From JBHGAV01 sp041946685 (GTDB lineage Bacteria; Acidobacteriota; Terriglobia; Bryobacterales; Bryobacteraceae), in the NCBI GenBank assembly GCA_041946685.1, contig JBHGAV010000001.1, forward strand, positions 82,648 to 146,647: a DNA stretch of 64,000 nt, written 5' to 3'. The position numbers and the translations under genes were made by a program. Shown piece by piece: positions 62,460 to 64,000 of this stretch (its first letter is position 1; the number at the start of each line of letters is the position of its first letter). Below the pieces are notes generated by a model. The model did no database searches and was not told the DNA's origin. It saw only the letters and a program-made list of their open reading frames with translations.

Positions 62460-63908
62460 ATGGCCTATTCCGATCTGCGCGAGTTCATCGCCGCGCTGGA
62501 GCAGCACGGCGAGTTGAAGCGAATCGGGTTCGAGGTGGACCCGGTCCTGGAAGTCACCGAGTTCGCCGACCGCGCCGTGAAGCGTGGAGGGCCCGCCCTA
62601 TTGTTTGAGAAGCCCAAGGGATCCTCGGTCCCCGTCTTGATCAACAGCTTCGCCGGCATGCGGAAGATGGAAATCGCCCTGGAGGTGTCTTCCGTGGAGG
62701 AGGTTGCCCGCCGCATCTCGGAGTATCTCGAGATGCGGATGCCGGAGGGTTTGATCGGCAAGCTAAAGATGCTGCCCAAGCTCGCCGAAATGGGCTCGTT
62801 CTTCCCCAAGACCGTCTCCAGCGGCCCGTGCAAGGAGGTCATCCGCCGCGACGGCTTCTCCCTGAGCGACTACCCGATCCTGAAGTGCTGGCCCGGGGAC
62901 GGCGGCCGCTTCATCACGCTGCCGCTCGTATTCACCAGGAATCCAGATACCGGCAAGCGCAACTGCGGCATGTATCGGATGCAGGTTTACGACGAGCGCA
63001 CCACCGGGATGCACTGGCAGACCCACAAGCAGGGCGCCGAGCACTACCGCCGCCGGCTGAAGGAACAGGGCTCCGGCCGCATGGATGTCGCCGTCGCCAT
63101 CGGTTCCGATCCGGCGACCATGTACTCGGCGATTTTACCCTTGCCTCCGGACCTGGACGAAATGATGATCGCCGGCTTTCTGCGCGGCAAGCCCGTCGAG
63201 ATGGTGCGCTGTGAGATGTCGGACCTGGAGGTCCCCGCCAACGCCGAGATCGTGCTCGAAGGATATGTGGAACTGGGCGAGTTGCGCACCGAGGGCCCCT
63301 TCGGCGACCACACCGGCTACTACTCGCTGGAGGACGCCTATCCCGTCTTTCACGTCACCTGCATCACCCAGCGCAAGGATCCGATCTACGCGGCCACAAT
63401 CGTGGGACCGCCTCCCATGGAGGACTACTACATGGGCAAGGCCATCGAGCGCATTTTTCTGCCGCTGATGCGGCTCCAGTTGCCCGAGATCCGCGACATC
63501 TCGATGCCCGCCGAAGGCGTGTTCCATAACCTCATTTTGGTGTCGATGCGGAAGTCCTACCCGCTGCACGCGCGCAAAGTGATGCACGCCATCTGGGGGA
63601 TGGGGCAGGCCATGTTCTCCAAATGCATCGTTGTTGTGGACGAGGATGTGGATGTGCAAGACGCGAGCCAGGTGGCCTGGAGGGCACTGAACAACATCGA
63701 CCCGCAGCGCGACATCGAGTTCGTGATGGGGCCGGTGGATTCGCTGGACCACGCCAGCCGCCTGCCGGACTTCGGGTCCAAGATGGGGATCGACGCCACG
63801 CGTAAGTGGCCCGAGGAAGGTTTTACCCGCCCTTGGCCCGGTGTGATCGAGATGTCCCCCGAAGTCAAGCGCCGCGTGGACGACCTCTGGAAGCAGGCGG
63901 GGCTGTAG
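62460..63908 (+). CDS. UbiD-family (prenyl-FMN-dependent) decarboxylase
   Basis: A 482-residue UbiD-superfamily protein. 'PALLFEKPKGSSVPVLINSF' near residue 45, 'CGMYRMQVYDERTTGMHWQT' and the downstream 'EGPFGDHTGYYSLED' (with the conserved Glu/Asp set) match UbiD, and 'PIYAATIVGPPPMEDYYMGK' is another family block. It decarboxylates aromatic or unsaturated acids using prenylated FMN. Likely roles are quinone (menaquinone/ubiquinone) biosynthesis or aromatic degradation. The UbiX flavin prenyltransferase is not in this window. No divergent-gene context fixes the substrate. Confidence 0.92.
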   Translation: MAYSDLREFIAALEQHGELKRIGFEVDPVLEVTEFADRAVKRGGPALLFEKPKGSSVPVLINSFAGMRKMEIALEVSSVEEVARRISEYLEMRMPEGLIGKLKMLPKLAEMGSFFPKTVSSGPCKEVIRRDGFSLSDYPILKCWPGDGGRFITLPLVFTRNPDTGKRNCGMYRMQVYDERTTGMHWQTHKQGAEHYRRRLKEQGSGRMDVAVAIGSDPATMYSAILPLPPDLDEMMIAGFLRGKPVEMVRCEMSDLEVPANAEIVLEGYVELGELRTEGPFGDHTGYYSLEDAYPVFHVTCITQRKDPIYAATIVGPPPMEDYYMGKAIERIFLPLMRLQLPEIRDISMPAEGVFHNLILVSMRKSYPLHARKVMHAIWGMGQAMFSKCIVVVDEDVDVQDASQVAWRALNNIDPQRDIEFVMGPVDSLDHASRLPDFGSKMGIDATRKWPEEGFTRPWPGVIEMSPEVKRRVDDLWKQAGL

Positions 63909-63941
63909 AGAGCACCCCATGGTAAAATGGATTGTCCCCGT

Positions 63942-64000
63942 GGTGGGTGTAGCTCAGCTGGTAGAGCGCTGGATTGTGGTTCCAGTGGCCGAGGGTTCGA
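63942..64000 (+). tRNA. tRNA-His (GTG anticodon), 5' part only
   Basis: The extra G-1 (63942) precedes a 7-nt acceptor strand (63943-63949), TA at 63950-63951, a D-arm GCTC...GAGC and an anticodon arm CTGGA-TTGTGGT-TCCAG with anticodon GTG. The start of the T-arm (GGTTCGA) is the last sequence visible. The acceptor 3' half lies beyond the window. A TAAAAT hexamer at 63923-63928 may be the -10 box. Confidence 0.95.

Overview
The window looks like a chromosomal stretch of a GC-rich, flagellated member of the Acidobacteriota, most like the Bryobacterales/Solibacter group. This is inferred from gene content and is not proven. The main pointers are a 1072-residue TonB-type outer-membrane protein that opens with a carboxypeptidase-regulatory-like domain, a second secreted protein built of the same fold, a secreted beta-propeller protein paired with an S55-type peptidase, a glycine-rich-loop EF-P variant, and an intergenic inverted repeat of a kind I recall from that group. 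No prophage, transposon, integron or CRISPR array was seen.

Region 1 (1-13.2 kb) is a flagellar block. It begins inside fliO (hidden in frame 2, overlapping fliP by ATGA) and runs fliP-fliQ-fliR-flhB-flhA (export gate), flhF (placement GTPase), fliA (sigma-28), a FliN/FliY-type switch protein and a small membrane/coiled-coil protein. A sigma-54 activator follows on the opposite strand. From it diverges flgM-flgN-like-flgK-flgL behind a near-consensus sigma-28 promoter and a nested inverted repeat. The layout suggests the usual hierarchy of sigma-54 activator, then export gate and fliA, then FlgM-gated late genes. FlhG does not follow FlhF.

Region 2 (13.2-29.2 kb) is metabolism and surface. 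It holds a VOC protein, an orotate-phosphoribosyltransferase-like gene coupled to an exopolysaccharide-initiating sugar transferase, a GH67 alpha-glucuronidase, a complete succinate dehydrogenase (sdhA-C-D-B), Mrp, tsaD and queA with overlapping divergent start codons, an MscS channel, a multi-pass membrane protein and an OPT transporter.

Region 3 (29.4-48.7 kb) has the TonB-type receptor, a companion carboxypeptidase-regulatory-like protein, an aldehyde dehydrogenase, the glnA-glnE nitrogen pair (glutamine synthetase and its adenylyltransferase, with the target tyrosine motif present), xseA, guaB, a DUF3467/EF-P/alkyltransferase-like mini-operon, a YHS lipoprotein and the propeller/S55 pair.

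Region 4 (48.7-59.5 kb) is the most interesting part, a cyclic-di-GMP and post-transcriptional signalling neighbourhood. It contains a PAS-GAF-GGDEF protein whose catalytic metal site is lost while the allosteric I-site is kept, a PilZ-J-domain fusion (a possible c-di-GMP-controlled Hsp40), a full-length PAS-GAF-GGDEF-EAL enzyme, ssb, a divergent Hfq-like protein whose putative promoter has a G9 tract in the spacer, and a histidine kinase/NarL-type regulator pair. Upstream of the kinase lie a perfect 14-bp palindrome and a promoter-to-terminator unit with no ORF, which I read as a small RNA gene.

Region 5 (59.5-64 kb) holds a GT9-like glycosyltransferase, a radical-SAM PflA-like protein, fabG, ubiD and the 5' part of a tRNA-His gene cut by the window end.

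All functional calls rest on recognised motifs, lengths and gene order. No database search was possible.
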